NCBI GenBank assembly: GCA_003266075.1 | Contig: MUZZ01000198.1 | Coordinates: 9,980 to 52,791, forward strand | DNA length: 42,812 bases | Source: Methanosphaera sp. rholeuAM74 | GTDB lineage: Archaea > Methanobacteriota > Methanobacteria > Methanobacteriales > Methanobacteriaceae | Direction: 5' to 3' | Shown here: one piece after another, positions 1 to 7,700 of the stretch | Position numbering within the stretch: position 1 is the stretch's first letter | How the letters are laid out: each line of letters begins with the position of its first letter | Made by a program: the position numbers and the translations under genes | Notes under the pieces: model-generated | What the model was told of the DNA's origin: nothing | The model's input: the letters and a program-made list of their open reading frames with translations, nothing else | The model's database searches: none

Positions 1-372
1 AAAGGTGGACGTAAAAACAAACAATTCTGCGTCAATAATAGTGTCACACCAAATGGTTGGCACATGAACCAAGTAAGGGCACTCGCATACCTACTTAAGA
101 AGCTGACATTTGAAGCAGGACTAGGAATAAACAACCTCACAACACAACTCGAAACATTCAAGGCTAACCTGAACACTATCGCACGTGATGTTCTGAAAGA
201 AGTAGAAATCATCACAGAGATAACATTTGATGACAAAATTATAGTACACAGCCATGACCACATTGAGTTATCACTTAACGTGGAAGTAGGTGGAGTAGTG
301 ACAAGAATCGATATCGGAGTCAATATGACTCTTCAGAACCCTACTAATGTAGTGACAAGTGCAGAAGAATAA
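1..372 (+). CDS. C-terminal part of a probable tail sheath protein (partial)
   Basis: The reading frame is open from the first base, so the gene begins left of the window; the ATG at 64 is probably internal. The last ~123 residues are visible: a helical stretch (LKKLTFEAGLGINNLTTQLE) followed by alternating strands ending in IVHSHDHIELSLNVEVGG. A helix followed by a terminal beta layer is how contractile tail sheath proteins end, and the sheath gene normally sits directly before the tube gene, as here. The gp25-, J- and I-like genes downstream independently suggest a contractile tail. No diagnostic motif is visible, so sheath identity is an inference from position and shape; another structural tail protein is possible. 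Confidence 0.4.
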   Translation, partial: KGGRKNKQFCVNNSVTPNGWHMNQVRALAYLLKKLTFEAGLGINNLTTQLETFKANLNTIARDVLKEVEIITEITFDDKIIVHSHDHIELSLNVEVGGVVTRIDIGVNMTLQNPTNVVTSAEE

Positions 373-388
373 ATGGAGGTAGATTACA

Positions 389-811
389 ATGGTAAGAAAA
401 CGAGAAGTATTATACAACACACAAGTATTATTCGATAAACTACCTATTGGATGGGTAAGTGAAATAAGCTACGAATTTGATTATGAAAATCAGCAGAAAA
501 CAACACATAGTGGACGTATGACCATGAACAGTCCTTACCCAGGGGTTGAAGTGAATGTTACTAAACTGACGAAGTGTGAAGTTACCGATGAGAATAAATG
601 GTTGGATGTTGTGGATAAAATGGCTAATGAAGGTGGAACAATTACCATGATTAGTAAACAGCCTAAAGGTACTGTTGTTATAAATGCTTATGGTTGCCGT
701 CCTGATAGCGAGGAATGGAGTAATGAAGCTGCTGAGTTCATGGAGATTGAAGGTTCTTATCAGGGTGAAGACTTTGATAGGTACTTTATCAAGAACGGTG
801 CATCAGCATAA
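389..811 (+). CDS. Probable tail tube protein
   Basis: A 140-residue soluble protein of the size usual for myovirus tube proteins, rich in predicted beta strands (VSEISYEFDYENQQKTTHSG, VTKLTKCEVTDENKW, GGTITMISKQPKGTVVINAY). Tube subunits stack inside the sheath and form the channel. It follows the probable sheath fragment by 16 bases with a GGAGGT Shine-Dalgarno site. A 210-base spacer with U-rich terminator-like runs follows, so sheath and tube may form the end of one transcript. The assignment rests on size, strand pattern and order; no catalytic or family signature is visible. It could be another small beta-rich tail protein. Confidence 0.5.
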   Translation: MVRKREVLYNTQVLFDKLPIGWVSEISYEFDYENQQKTTHSGRMTMNSPYPGVEVNVTKLTKCEVTDENKWLDVVDKMANEGGTITMISKQPKGTVVINAYGCRPDSEEWSNEAAEFMEIEGSYQGEDFDRYFIKNGASA

Positions 812-897
812 ATAAGGGTAAATGCTCTTAATCATTTATATCTGGTATTTTATAACTCCTATAATTTAATAAAAAAATTGGTAAATGCATAACTGCG

Positions 898-934
898 TTT
901 TTTTCCACTCCTCACCTCCACAAATATTTTTTTT
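898..934 (+). terminator. U-rich terminator-like runs after the tube gene
   Basis: Two runs of T (898-904 and 927-934) lie in the 220-base spacer between the tube and peptidase genes. Archaeal terminators often consist of T runs without a strong hairpin. The nine-base word GGTAAATGC occurs twice earlier in this spacer (near 816 and 880). I see no clear TATA box for the next gene. Confidence 0.35.
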
Positions 935-1031
935 CTATTTTATGCACTATTTTTTATGTGAATTCAGTTTTAACAACACGTTTATTTTAACCTTATCCTA
1001 TTATTTTTAAAAAAAATGGGGGATGATAATT

Positions 1032-1826
1032 ATGGGATTAACATGCGAAAACATAAAACTACAGAAAGGAAGCCAAGGAACAAATGTGAAAGAATTACAA
1101 ACTATACTCAAAAACAAGGGTTATTATGCTGGAAAAATAGATGGAGATTATGGTAACTTCACAGTAGAAGCAGTTAAACAATACCAGAAAGACAATGGAC
1201 TATCCGTTGATGGATGGGTAGGACCAATAACTTGCAAAAAACTCAACACAAATACAAATAGTAGTAGTGGTGATACAACCGGAATATATACTAGCAGAAA
1301 TCACCATGAAGGTGCTGGCTGTAACAAGCGAGGGCAATGCAACAAGACCTGCTGTGGTCCACACAGCATACGGCAAAGCAACAGCAAACAAGATATAGAC
1401 CAGTTCTATGAGTCTAACATCTCCGGATGGGCGGGGACAACAAGTAACGGTACAAGTCATATGGGTATTCAAACAGCCTTGTATGAGGTTGCAAGAAGAT
1501 CCGGTAGAAAAATTAATATTGAATGGAAGAATTTTTCAGATATGGGTAAAACTACATCTGAAAGGTTCAGGAATATTGGTAAATTAATTGAAAAGCAGAA
1601 TATTAGTGTTATCTGGCATGTACTTTACAGAAACAAATGGGGTCATTATGAAGTTGTTAAACAGGTTAATATGAATAATAACAGCCTCATAGTACTCAAT
1701 AGCTTAGGCAACGGTTGTGGTAATGGAAGTTACTGCGGATACCTGGAAACAAGAAGTTTCAACACGATGATACAATACTTGAATGGTATTAGTCAGAAGA
1801 GTTTAGCAATTATAACATACGAATAA
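1032..1826 (+). CDS. PG-binding-like domain plus C39-like peptidase; candidate pseudomurein endopeptidase (lysin)
   Basis: The N-terminal ~75 residues form a PG_binding_1-like repeat (KGSQGTNVKELQTILKNKGY through DGWVGPITCKKL). The C-terminal domain is papain-like of the C39/C71 kind: a CCGPHS motif with catalytic Cys near residue 108, HYEVV with catalytic His near 205, and VLNSLG where the third residue is expected. That third position is Asn rather than the usual Asp. Methanobacteriales proviruses carry endoisopeptidases such as PeiW, PeiP and PeiR that cut pseudomurein peptide bonds, so this is probably a lysin or tail-borne wall cutter. No signal peptide is visible. The ATG at 1032 is preferred to 1023 because GGGGGATGAT (1018-1027) fits the Shine-Dalgarno sequence and would overlap a start at 1023. 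Its place between tube and chaperone is unusual. Confidence 0.65.
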   Translation: MGLTCENIKLQKGSQGTNVKELQTILKNKGYYAGKIDGDYGNFTVEAVKQYQKDNGLSVDGWVGPITCKKLNTNTNSSSGDTTGIYTSRNHHEGAGCNKRGQCNKTCCGPHSIRQSNSKQDIDQFYESNISGWAGTTSNGTSHMGIQTALYEVARRSGRKINIEWKNFSDMGKTTSERFRNIGKLIEKQNISVIWHVLYRNKWGHYEVVKQVNMNNNSLIVLNSLGNGCGNGSYCGYLETRSFNTMIQYLNGISQKSLAIITYE

Positions 1827-1848
1827 AAAATTTAGGAGTTGATGGTGT

Positions 1849-2160
1849 ATGAATGATTTCAAAAATTATTTTGAAAGGTTAAGTCAAGTAACCAAGCAAT
1901 TAAAACAGAAATTCAATGATTCCACTATTTTAGAGATATATAACATCATAGAAGTACTACAAGACAATCCATGTGACGAAGAGATAAAAATAAGTGTGAA
2001 TAAGTTACAGGACATTAATGATGCATTATTTGAGAAATACGGTGTATGTGATGAAATTATAGACTTTCAAGTATGCATCAACAAAATAAGAAATTATAAA
2101 GATATAACTGACGAAAAAGAAGTAATAAACCATGCAACTGATGGGGACTTCGTACAGTAA
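1849..2160 (+). CDS. Small helical protein of unknown function
   Basis: A 103-residue, mostly helical protein that I do not recognise. It is cytoplasmic-looking, with no signal or membrane segment and a mildly acidic composition. An AGGAG site precedes the ATG. It lies 22 bases after the peptidase gene and 62 bases before the chaperone gene, so it is probably co-transcribed with them. A partner or regulator of the lysin (holin-independent control, inhibitor) or a small tail assembly factor would fit the position, but nothing in the sequence tests either idea. Confidence 0.6.
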   Translation: MNDFKNYFERLSQVTKQLKQKFNDSTILEIYNIIEVLQDNPCDEEIKISVNKLQDINDALFEKYGVCDEIIDFQVCINKIRNYKDITDEKEVINHATDGDFVQ

Positions 2161-2222
2161 AAAACATACTCTATTTGTAAGTATAAATCGTTACATAATA
2201 CAGTATAGTAGGAGGAAATATC

Positions 2223-2825
2223 ATGAATCAAGAAGAATATGAAGAAGAAATAAAAGAAATCAAAAAAATTGAGGAAGAACAAGAAGACATTAACGATGAA
2301 ATACCACGCTTCATACAAGAACAAGAAGACAGATACATCAGTAAAGAAGAATCTATAGAATTAATCAAACTCGCTGACGAAACACTAACACCACTAGAGG
2401 AACTACAGGAAGAAACACAAGCTACAGAATACAATCCAAGCAGTATACTACAAGATGCACCAGAACTACGTGATATACTAAATAGTCAAAAAGCGATAAG
2501 ATGCGGAACAAAGGCGAGAATACCTATACCACTCAACATGGATGGCACGATTATAAAAGTATACGTACGTGGAATATCTGGTGAAGAACTAGCACAGATA
2601 CAGCAAGAAGCAGAAAATACTGGTGCAGACCCTAACCACCTCGCAGCATGTATAGCATGTTATGACTCACAGAACAAGTTATACAGTAGTGAAGAACTAG
2701 AATCACTAGGTTATGCGAATGAAAGAAAGATAGGTGAAGCTATAACGATTACGAGTGGTGAAAGTAGTGATTATACTACTGAGAAGATACAGGAAAGAGC
2801 CGTTCAAAATTTGATAAACGGCTAA
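2223..2825 (+). CDS. Tail assembly chaperone, short (G-like) form
   Basis: A 200-residue protein with a strongly acidic, Glu-rich predicted coiled coil at residues 1-50. A compact domain follows from about residue 95 (KARIPIPLNMDG, VYVRGISGEELAQIQQEAEN). The position between tube and tape-measure genes, the acidic helical character and the -1 frameshift signal just before the stop codon together mark it as the tail assembly chaperone. That protein coats the tape measure while the tube polymerises and is absent from mature tails. The first 197 codons are shared with the longer frameshift product. An AGGAGGAAAT Shine-Dalgarno site precedes the ATG. Confidence 0.65.
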   Translation: MNQEEYEEEIKEIKKIEEEQEDINDEIPRFIQEQEDRYISKEESIELIKLADETLTPLEELQEETQATEYNPSSILQDAPELRDILNSQKAIRCGTKARIPIPLNMDGTIIKVYVRGISGEELAQIQQEAENTGADPNHLAACIACYDSQNKLYSSEELESLGYANERKIGEAITITSGESSDYTTEKIQERAVQNLING

Positions 2826-3019
2826 GCATTGCTCTGAAAGGAGATCTTAGCCATCTTACTTTATTGTATTGGGCTAGTAATTATGATCCACAGCTAGTGT
2901 TTTATAATTACCCTGATTTGACACGTTTGCAACGTAATGTGCTTATTTCAATGTTTAATAATATTAATGATTTCAAATCGGATAAGAGTGATGGGAATGT
3001 GTTCCCTATACTACCCTGA
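2223..3019 (+). CDS. Tail assembly chaperone, long (GT-like) form made by -1 frameshift
   Basis: In the -1 frame an open stretch runs from the slippery site at 2807-2813 to a TGA at 3017-3019. It has no start codon of its own before well inside the stretch. A slip on A-AAT-TTG would join the first 197 residues to 68 more, giving 265 residues. The extension reads like real protein (SIALKGDLSHLTLLYWASNY, then YNYPDLTRLQRNVLISMFNN). Tailed phages conserve such G/GT pairs: the extension binds the tape measure while the shared part binds tube subunits. Without the frameshift, about 190 bases of protein-like sequence would be unexplained in an otherwise tightly packed module. Confidence 0.75.
2807..2852 (+). 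promoter_or_regulatory. -1 ribosomal frameshift signal: slippery heptamer, spacer and hairpin
   Basis: AAATTTG at 2807-2813 is read A-AAT-TTG in the zero frame, matching the X-XXY-YYZ pattern. After six spacer bases a perfect 7-bp stem forms between GGCTAAG (2820-2826) and CTTAGCC (2846-2852), with a 19-base loop. The loop contains GAAAGGAG, a Shine-Dalgarno-like word. The zero-frame stop (2823-2825) lies inside the 5' arm of the stem. Confidence 0.75.
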
Positions 3020-3045
3020 CTGGGTGTGGTGGAGTTATGGTATAA

Positions 3046-3891
3046 ATGGTAGATAGTAATCTTTTAAATGGATTAGTAAGTGAAGTTGGGCAATTAATTG
3101 AATTTCAGAAGGATCCTATTGCGTATCCATGGATTGGTGTGATAACTAATACTACTAGTAGTAAATATTGTGATGTGCATGTAGAGGGTAAGGGGTTACT
3201 GTGTGATGTGCCTTGTCATGGTATTCCTGTGATAGGTGATAGTGTTATCATTCATTTTATTGAGGGTAAATATGATATGCCTGTGGCAGATTGTCCTCAT
3301 AAACTCAGCCCAGGTAATGATGTATTAAACTCTTATTATAGTGAGGAGTGCTTCAATTACCTCGTGAATGGTGACTTTTCTAATCAAGCTGAGGGTTATA
3401 CTGGTAATTTTGAGTTAATTAATGGTGAAGGATATACACTTACTAGTGATTATTCCTGTCTTTTAGCTGAACGAGGGTGTTACCTTGAAACCGTCGTGGA
3501 CTTACGTGACATACAAAAAGATGAGTTCAAGTTTCAATGTGTTTATACTGGTGCTGGTGAACTTAAAATTGAATGCCATGATTATAATAGTGGAGATATT
3601 ATACAGACCTTACCATATAATATGAGGTATCCCTATAAGATATGGACTAATCCATTAGGTCGTAATGATTGGAGCTATAATAAGGAAGTCTATCCAGTAG
3701 TAGAGGATGGAATACGACATGAGAAAGTAGTAGTCAGGATTACTAATAACACTAATGGTGAGAATATAACTATTGGGGATGAGGTACGCAGTAGTCCACA
3801 GGCAATGCTTGTCGATGCATTACTTGTCTTTGATGAGAATGGTGATAATAATTATTATCAGCACGTTAATGACGTGTTACATGACCAGTAA
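3046..3891 (+). CDS. Spike-like protein with N-terminal OB-type fold
   Basis: A 281-residue protein. Residues ~27-82 have the strand pattern of the small OB fold found in baseplate spike proteins of the gpV/gp5/DUF2577 type (GVITNTTSSKYCDVHVEGKG, then VIGDSVIIHFIEGKYDMPVA). The rest is beta-rich with a jelly-roll look (NGDFSNQ, KFQCVYTGAGELKIECHDYN, VVVRITNNTNGENITIG), resembling carbohydrate-binding sandwich modules. It may sit at the tail tip and touch the cell surface. The gene starts 26 bases after the frameshift product ends, with GGTGGAG as ribosome site. The ATG at 3037 is followed at once by a stop, so 3046 is the start. Unlike in typical myoviruses, it lies before the tape measure rather than after. 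Confidence 0.5.
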   Translation: MVDSNLLNGLVSEVGQLIEFQKDPIAYPWIGVITNTTSSKYCDVHVEGKGLLCDVPCHGIPVIGDSVIIHFIEGKYDMPVADCPHKLSPGNDVLNSYYSEECFNYLVNGDFSNQAEGYTGNFELINGEGYTLTSDYSCLLAERGCYLETVVDLRDIQKDEFKFQCVYTGAGELKIECHDYNSGDIIQTLPYNMRYPYKIWTNPLGRNDWSYNKEVYPVVEDGIRHEKVVVRITNNTNGENITIGDEVRSSPQAMLVDALLVFDENGDNNYYQHVNDVLHDQ

Positions 3892-3919
3892 ACATATTGA
3901 ATAAAAACTATATTTTTAT

Positions 3920-3957
3920 AAAAAAAAAGGAGAAAAAATAAATTTAATTTTTTTTTT
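3920..3957. terminator. Bidirectional U-rich terminator between convergent genes
   Basis: A run of nine A (3920-3928) and a run of ten T (3948-3957) lie in the 71 bases between the + strand gene ending at 3891 and the - strand gene ending at 3963. Each transcript therefore meets a U run soon after its stop codon. Confidence 0.5.
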
Positions 3958-3962
3958 GGAAA

Positions 3963-4514
3963 TTATGGTCGTCGGAAGTCGTCAGGATACTTGTTATACT
4001 GGATATAACTATCCTCTTCATCTTCTTCATCATCTGTAGACCGTGTATCACTACTTTGTGTTCCATATATCTGGTCATGGTACTTTTCATAGGAGTCACG
4101 TTTATATTTCATATAACTACTATATGGGTCATTATCCTTGTTTAAACGTAGACATTCAATTTCATTCTCTTCACTTTTAGCCCAAGCAGATTTTAACATG
4201 AAATAGAATATTATGGCAATGATTATGCCTTCTATTAGGCATGATACCCATACTGGCATCATATTTTCAAGATACATAGATAAACCAAATAGTGTTGCGA
4301 ACTCTATTATCACACCGAATATTATCATCAATGCACCGACGGTTGAACTAGTGCCATGGTCATAATGGCTACTATTCATCCAAAATCCGTCCCTGTCACG
4401 GTCTGGTTCTAAGCCTATGCCTGTTACGTGTTCACCCCAGTATTTGGATACCACGTATACTGATAGGATTATTTCTAGTAGTAGTAGTCCTGTTGTGAAA
4501 TCTTGTATTTGCAT
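3963..4514 (-). CDS. Membrane protein of unknown function on the opposite strand (moron-like)
   Basis: A 183-residue protein with three likely membrane segments: residues ~8-26 (LLLLEIILSVYVVSKYW), ~58-82 (VGALMIIFGVIIEFATLFGL) and ~87-108 (VWVSCLIEGIIIAIIFYFML). A charged tail follows, rich in Asp, Ser and Tyr with an acidic DDEEDEEDS patch. The start is well supported by GGGGAGGTGAAAT just upstream. It is the only gene facing against the tail operon and has its own promoter region and terminator. That arrangement is typical of cargo genes expressed from a provirus for the benefit of the lysogen, such as exclusion proteins. I do not recognise the family; function is unknown. Confidence 0.7.
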   Translation of the reverse strand: MQIQDFTTGLLLLEIILSVYVVSKYWGEHVTGIGLEPDRDRDGFWMNSSHYDHGTSSTVGALMIIFGVIIEFATLFGLSMYLENMMPVWVSCLIEGIIIAIIFYFMLKSAWAKSEENEIECLRLNKDNDPYSSYMKYKRDSYEKYHDQIYGTQSSDTRSTDDEEDEEDSYIQYNKYPDDFRRP

Positions 4515-4644
4515 TATATTATTTCACCTCCCCTTACTGTTATTATATAAGTGGAATTTTTGGATTTCACTTAGTTTTTATTTTTATTTTTCATTTACAT
4601 ATACATTTTATCCCCCCCAAAATCAAACTTATTTTAATGTAATG

Positions 4645-4666
4645 TTTCCCTGAATTAACAGGGAAA
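4645..4666. promoter_or_regulatory. Perfect palindrome in the divergent promoter region (candidate operator)
   Basis: TTTCCCTG (4645-4652) and CAGGGAAA (4659-4666) are perfect inverted arms around AATTAA. The palindrome lies between the oppositely oriented membrane-protein and tape-measure genes, just before a TATA-like sequence. It suits a dimeric repressor binding site; a transcript hairpin is the alternative. Confidence 0.5.
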
Positions 4667-4670
4667 ATTA

Positions 4671-4680
4671 CTTATATTTT
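4671..4680 (+). promoter_or_regulatory. Possible TATA box for the tape-measure transcript
   Basis: CTTATATTTT lies four bases after the palindrome and 50 bases before the tape-measure ATG. A start of transcription about 25 bases downstream would leave a short leader carrying the GAGGAG ribosome site (4714-4719). AT-rich surroundings make the call weak. Confidence 0.3.
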
Positions 4681-4729
4681 ATTAATAATTCATCAAAACC
4701 ATATAAAAAAGAAGAGGAGTCCTGGAAAA

Positions 4730-7700
4730 ATGGCTGGAGGACATTCACATAAACATACAATAGAAATAGATACAAAAGTAGGAAACGCTAAAGACGTAGA
4801 CTCATTAGCAAAAAGCTTAGACAAACTAAGCAAATTCAAGAAAAGCTCACTAGACGGCATCAAAGACATAGACCTAAGCGTCAAAATCAACGCAGGAGAC
4901 AGCATCAACGAACTTGAAGGATTATCAGCAGAGATAAGCAAAGTAGCGAAAGATGCAAAGTCAATAAAACAACCAAAAATACAGTTATTAGATGCTTCTT
5001 CAGCCAAAGCAGTAAACAACATCACTAACCTAGGTTCATCCATATCCAAACTCCAGAAAAACATCAAAGGAATCAATGCTAAAAACATCACAGGTTTAAC
5101 CTCATCAGTAAATAATCTGACTGATGCTTTTATGAGTGCGGCCAGTGCTGCAGGTACTCTTGCAGATGCCACCAAAAGTATTGGTGGAAACTTGGGTAGT
5201 GCAATCAGTCAGGCTAACCAGTTAGCAAAGGCATTTAATGATGCCGCACGTAATGCCGGTAATGTATCTAAGAATACTAAGGATATTGATGGTGGTAGTA
5301 GTGGTTCTGGTAGTAGTCGTGGTATCGGTACTGGTGGTGGTTTCGGAGCAATCGCAGAGGGAGCTCTACAAGCAGCTACTGGTAAAGGAGCACATGAATT
5401 AAGTTTCTCTAACGCAGCTAGCAAACAAACACATAAAAGAACAGTATCTTTATGGGCACAAAAAGACGGTGGAAGTCAAAAAGACGCTGATGATACATGG
5501 ACAGCAATAAATGACCGTGTTAATGAGTCTACTGCTACTATGAATGCTACTATCCCTAGTATGAACGCATTTAAAGCTAGTACTAATGCAAGTACTGGTT
5601 TCTTAAAAGATAATGCTGATGTTTTTGCAGCTCTTGCTACTAAAGTTCAGGCATTGGGTTATACCGAAGCTGATGCTCAGAATGCTATGATGGATTTATC
5701 TAAAGGTATTCATGGTGCATTTGCTAGCCTTGACCAGTATGGTATTAGTGAAGAATCTTTAAAAAGTACTGGTAAATGGAATGGTGATGAAAAAGATTTA
5801 CAAGGATATATGGATGCAGTACGAGATGTTATGGGTAGTGCTACTGATTATGCTGATACTTGGGCTTATCAGAAGGCTATGCTGAACAAGGACATGATGC
5901 GTGGTGGTGAAAAATTATTTTCTGATTATATGAAGCCTGCTGCGGGTGCGTTAAAAGCTTTTAATGATTTTGATAAGGGATTATTTAAGACGTTTGGTTG
6001 GAATATAGGTACTGTTGTATCTGGTTTGTCTATGCTTGACCAGGGACTCATGACTGTTCGTGGTACTATTGATGCTGTGAAGACTGGTGTTGCTAATATT
6101 AAGCAGACTTGGACTGATTTGAAGAATTTCGGTAGTGCTGTTAAGAATTTGCCTAAGACTATTAAGGATAAGTGGCAGGGTGCTAAGGATACTCTTGGTG
6201 GTATTAAGGATAAGATTTTTGGTAGGAAAGATAAAAAGAAGGATGAGAAAAAGAAAGATCCTTTTGAGTTTCCTAAACCTAGTGATAACTTCCCTGATAA
6301 GTGTGAAGACCCTTGTATTGATGCACAGGATAAAATTAATAAAAAGAAGAAAAAGGGTGATGGTTGTGATGACCCTTGTGATGTATCTGGTGCTATTAAT
6401 AAGAATGGTAGTGGTATTGGTGGTGATGATGGTTGTAGTGATGATTGTCTTGAAACTGCTAAGGAAGTAGGTAAGCAGAAGGAGAAGAATCATAAGCAGA
6501 CTGAGAAGAATCGTAAGGATCATGAGAGTAGTGGTTCTAGTAGCTCTGATGGAATAGATATTGATGTTGATAGTGGTAGTGGTTCTAGTAGTTCTGGTAA
6601 AAGCAAAAAGGGTAAAGGTAAGAAAGGTAAGAAAGGCAAAAAGGGTAAAGGTAAGAAAGGTAAGAAAGGTAAAGGGCGACTAGGCAGGTTAAAAGGTAAA
6701 CTTGGTGGAAAACTAGGTAAACTTGGTGGGCTTGCTGTTGGAACTGCAGGTGCGGGTTTGCTTGGTGGCTTATTTGGTGGAGATGATGATGAAGAAAGTT
6801 CCTCATACTATAGTGGTAGGGGAATGAAAACCGGAAAACGTGGTGGATTCGGTAAATCTGCTGGTAAAGGTAAAGGATTACTAAGCAGGATTGGTGGTGG
6901 TGCTAAAGGATTACTGAAAAGTGGAGTGTCTGCTGGTAAAGGATTACTTGGAGGTATTGGTAAAGCTCTTGGTGGTGGTGCGGGTAAAGGAATATTTGGT
7001 GGACTAACCAAGACATTAACTGGAGGTTTGGGCAAAGTTGCAGCTAAAATTGGTGGTAAAGCTATTTTCGGTACGCTGGGTAAGGCTGCTTTTAGTTGTG
7101 TCCCCGTGATTGGTCAGGTTGCTGCTGCTGCTTGGATGGTTACTGATGTACTTGACATGTTGGGTATTGACTGGTTTGGTCCTCTTAGTCAGGGAGTGGG
7201 TGCTGTTCTTGACCAGATGGGTCCATTGGGTCAGACTATTAAGCAGGTTGGTGGTCAGGCTATGGAGTATCTGGGTGGTGCTGCTGACTGGATTATGGGT
7301 GGATTTGAGAAGCTCATGAATGGTGAAAGTCTGGGTAGTGTCCTGATGGGTGGTCTTGGTGATGTCCGTGGTAATGTTAGTAATATTTTGCGTGGCATTA
7401 GTCCTGAATTTGCTGATTTATTTGACAGTATCAGCACTAAAGGTATGGAGATATTGGGTGGTGCTGGTGACTGGATAATGGGTGGATTAAATAAACTCAT
7501 GAATGGTGGTAGCATTGGCGAGGTAATCTGGGGAGGTCTTAAAGACATTGGTGGCAACCTTATGGATATGTTCGGTGGTCTCGGTGAGAAACTTGGACCT
7601 GTTTTCCAAGGAATTAGTGACTGGCTAGGTGGATTATTTAGTGGTGAAGGTGGATTAGACCTTGGAGGTATACTTTCAGCTATTTCTCCTATAACAGGCA

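Noticed and set aside
6598..6730. Lys/Gly tract as a histone-like DNA-binding protein
   Set aside because: It is in frame within the tape measure and has no start or ribosome site of its own.
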